This document shows positions 25,993 through 27,356 of a stretch of DNA of 27,356 bases, in pieces. Source of the DNA: Girardia tigrina (taxonomy: Eukaryota > Platyhelminthes > Tricladida > Dugesiidae); NCBI GenBank assembly GCA_001938485.1, contig MQRK01232369.1, forward strand, positions 1-27,356, written 5' to 3'. Within the stretch, counting starts at the first letter, position 1, and each line of letters begins with the position of its first letter. The position numbers were made by a program, and so were the translations under genes. Under the pieces are notes generated by a model. That model worked only from the letters and a program-made list of their open reading frames with translations. It made no database searches and was not told the DNA's origin.

Positions 25993-26343
25993 ATGGCCTC
26001 TCCCACACAACTCCTCTACGGCTCTTCCACCAGACTTCCAGGATACATCATCACAGAAAACGAGAACCAGGAACACTACACAAAAGACCACGTCACACGA
26101 GCTATAACCGCATTCGGTATTCCAATCGTAAATAAGCAGTTGGCCCGCAAGATCTGTCTACCACAGGCTCTCAAAGACTGCGAATACGTATGGATCAAGA
26201 CAGATAACTTTGGCTTGCTGAAGCCACCATACGATGGACCTTATGAGGTACTCAGCAGATTTGACGACTTGAAAACCTTTGACCTAAAGATTGATGGTTG
26301 CTCAAAGAAAGTCTCAATAGACAGATTAAATGTTTACTTGTCA
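25993..26343 (+). mobile_element. Gypsy-type LTR retrotransposon fossil, integrase C-terminal part
   Basis: The reading frame begins ASPTQLLYGSSTRLPG, the PxxLxYGxxxRLPG-type segment after the integrase core, and includes LLKPPYDGPYEVLSR, the GPY/F-type module of Gypsy-group integrases. It ends KVSIDRLNVYLS, the usual end of pol in this group. Only this end of the element is recognisable. Gag, protease, reverse transcriptase, RNase H and the integrase core are not found in the window, and no LTR pair was identified. It is a broken fragment. The good conservation of this stretch suggests moderate rather than great age. Confidence 0.82.
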
Positions 26344-26524
26344 TGATACTCCGCATCTTATGCAGGGGCATATGTAAACTGCATTTACTTGAATTAAAAA
26401 TATTATTTTTAATTATTAAAAAAGATTTTAAAACAACTATCGGTGTTTTAATAATCAGAATTATAAAATAATAAATTTTCAAAAATCGTGTTTTATTGTT
26501 CTTTTAATAATCGATGATTGAAAT

Positions 26525-26809
26525 TTACAAGTATAAATATAGGTTGCCCAACGCACCCGCAAACACTGCCTCGTTTTGTTACACCCAACACGAGTCCAGT
26601 ATTCCGTCTATGTTGGATACTTTAGTTACAATTTTCGCAGATGTACCGTCTAGTTGTATTAGGAGAATTGATCCCTCTCTTTTTTTATTGGACTCTTCAA
26701 GTTGGTAGCAGCAGTTGACACAGAATTCTCCATCAGGTGAAATTTCAGTACTGTTAAAGAACTGCACGGTATCAATAGTGTTGATTACTTCATAACACAC
26801 GGTCGTCAT
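26525..26809 (-). pseudogene. DPH7-like (diphthine methyltransferase) N-terminal exon, interrupted
   Basis: From an ATG at 26807-26809 the - strand encodes 76 residues containing VINTIDTVQFFNSTEISPDG, CCYQLEESNKKREGSILLIQ and IDGILDSCWV. This resembles the start of DPH7/WDR85 (xxTVDTxxxADSVEWCP, ACGTYQL, GRLFLYSF, ILDxKW). DPH7 is a WD40 protein that demethylates diphthine methyl ester during diphthamide synthesis on elongation factor 2. A TAA at 26579-26581 stops the frame, but similarity resumes directly after it in the same frame (NEAVFAGALGNLYLYL, compare the HALLGLADASGSIQLL stretch of DPH7). It then meets a second TAA that overlaps a good splice donor (CTT|GTAAAT). No later WD40 exon is seen on the - strand. 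An AATAAA lies at 26492-26497. It is either a broken gene or pseudogene, or the first exon of a real gene carrying a sequencing error. Confidence 0.5.
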
Positions 26810-27356
26810 GAGTCCGAAAAATAGATTATCGACAATATTAAAAAAATAATAATAATTTCAAATTTCAAATCGTTTATTTTTCTATAACAAAACAACTCAA
26901 TCCAATTGATTATTCAAACAAAAACTTAATCAATTATTTTCTAAAATAATAATTTTTCACCCAATTTAATCATTTTTTTTTACTTTTTTCAATTTTAAAA
27001 TCAAATAATTTTCTTTTTCAAATCAAACAAATTTTTACAGTTGGTTTTTTTTACAATTTTAACACATAATTTTCCAAGTCATAATTTTTGTTAATCACAA
27101 ACGAAGATCACTACTAAATTACATAAAAATAAAAACAAAATATAAATTTAAAATAAAAGATAATTTTAGATATCAAATCAAAAAACAGATTTTCAGATAA
27201 AAATTTCTTTCTGTCCGCAAATCACTTTTGAGTTTGAGTAAAATGTCACTGATTGATTTTGAGATGGCGATAAAAGAGAGACGATATAAATAATGATAGT
27301 AAAAGAACTAAAAGACATCGGTTAAATAAAACTATATTTAAATACAAAATACAAGA
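26810..27356. other. AT-rich flank, upstream of the DPH7-like exon
   Basis: If the DPH7-like frame is genuine, this would hold its promoter. I see only AT-rich sequence with A- and T-runs and no recognisable elements. Confidence 0.35.

Noticed and set aside
26344-26520. 3' LTR of the Gypsy-type fossil
   Set aside because: No matching repeat is present elsewhere in the window, so an LTR cannot be supported.

Overview
The window is AT-rich eukaryotic DNA from an invertebrate animal. Spliced exons with GT/AG borders, long AT-rich introns and a dense load of Tc1, mariner, pogo/Tigger and piggyBac-type transposons point to a metazoan, most likely an arthropod. I cannot name the species. A 105-base assembly gap lies at 11243-11347.

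The main host gene is on the + strand. Five exons (5008-5253, 5312-5418, 5517-6080, 12509-13983, 20626-20804) keep one reading frame across every junction and total 857 codons including the stop. The product looks like a FAM193-family protein, recognised by a CxCCxC...FG motif, a DVDxLxxFIN-like segment and a C-terminal FKRFC block. Its 5' end was not found. Two introns of about 6.4 and 6.6 kb are filled with transposon debris.

Intron 6081-12508 holds a decayed Tigger/pogo copy (+), a decayed mariner (-), about 300 nt of antisense 18S rRNA 3' end, a tandem repeat of roughly 340 bp units, the assembly gap, and a sequence with the full core of a hammerhead ribozyme. Intron 13984-20625 holds a Tc1-type transposon broken by a 399-bp palindromic MITE, an almost complete cecropia-type mariner with both terminal repeats, a possible TTAA-flanked MITE, and a second full-length but broken mariner.

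Downstream of the gene are a GC-rich element whose first 116 nt resemble 5S rRNA (closed by a perfect 11-bp terminal stem), a piggyBac-type MITE with TTAA at both ends, a perfect 31-bp hairpin, a second Tigger copy (-), a GT-rich tract, and a fossil fragment of a Gypsy-type LTR retrotransposon. On the - strand near the right edge is the beginning of a gene resembling diphthine methyltransferase DPH7, with an in-frame stop. The left edge carries an internally deleted Tc1 copy.

The most interesting signals are the hammerhead-like motif, the 5S-headed element and the 18S fragment joined to a tandem array. These suggest RNA-derived retroelement activity around a host gene.
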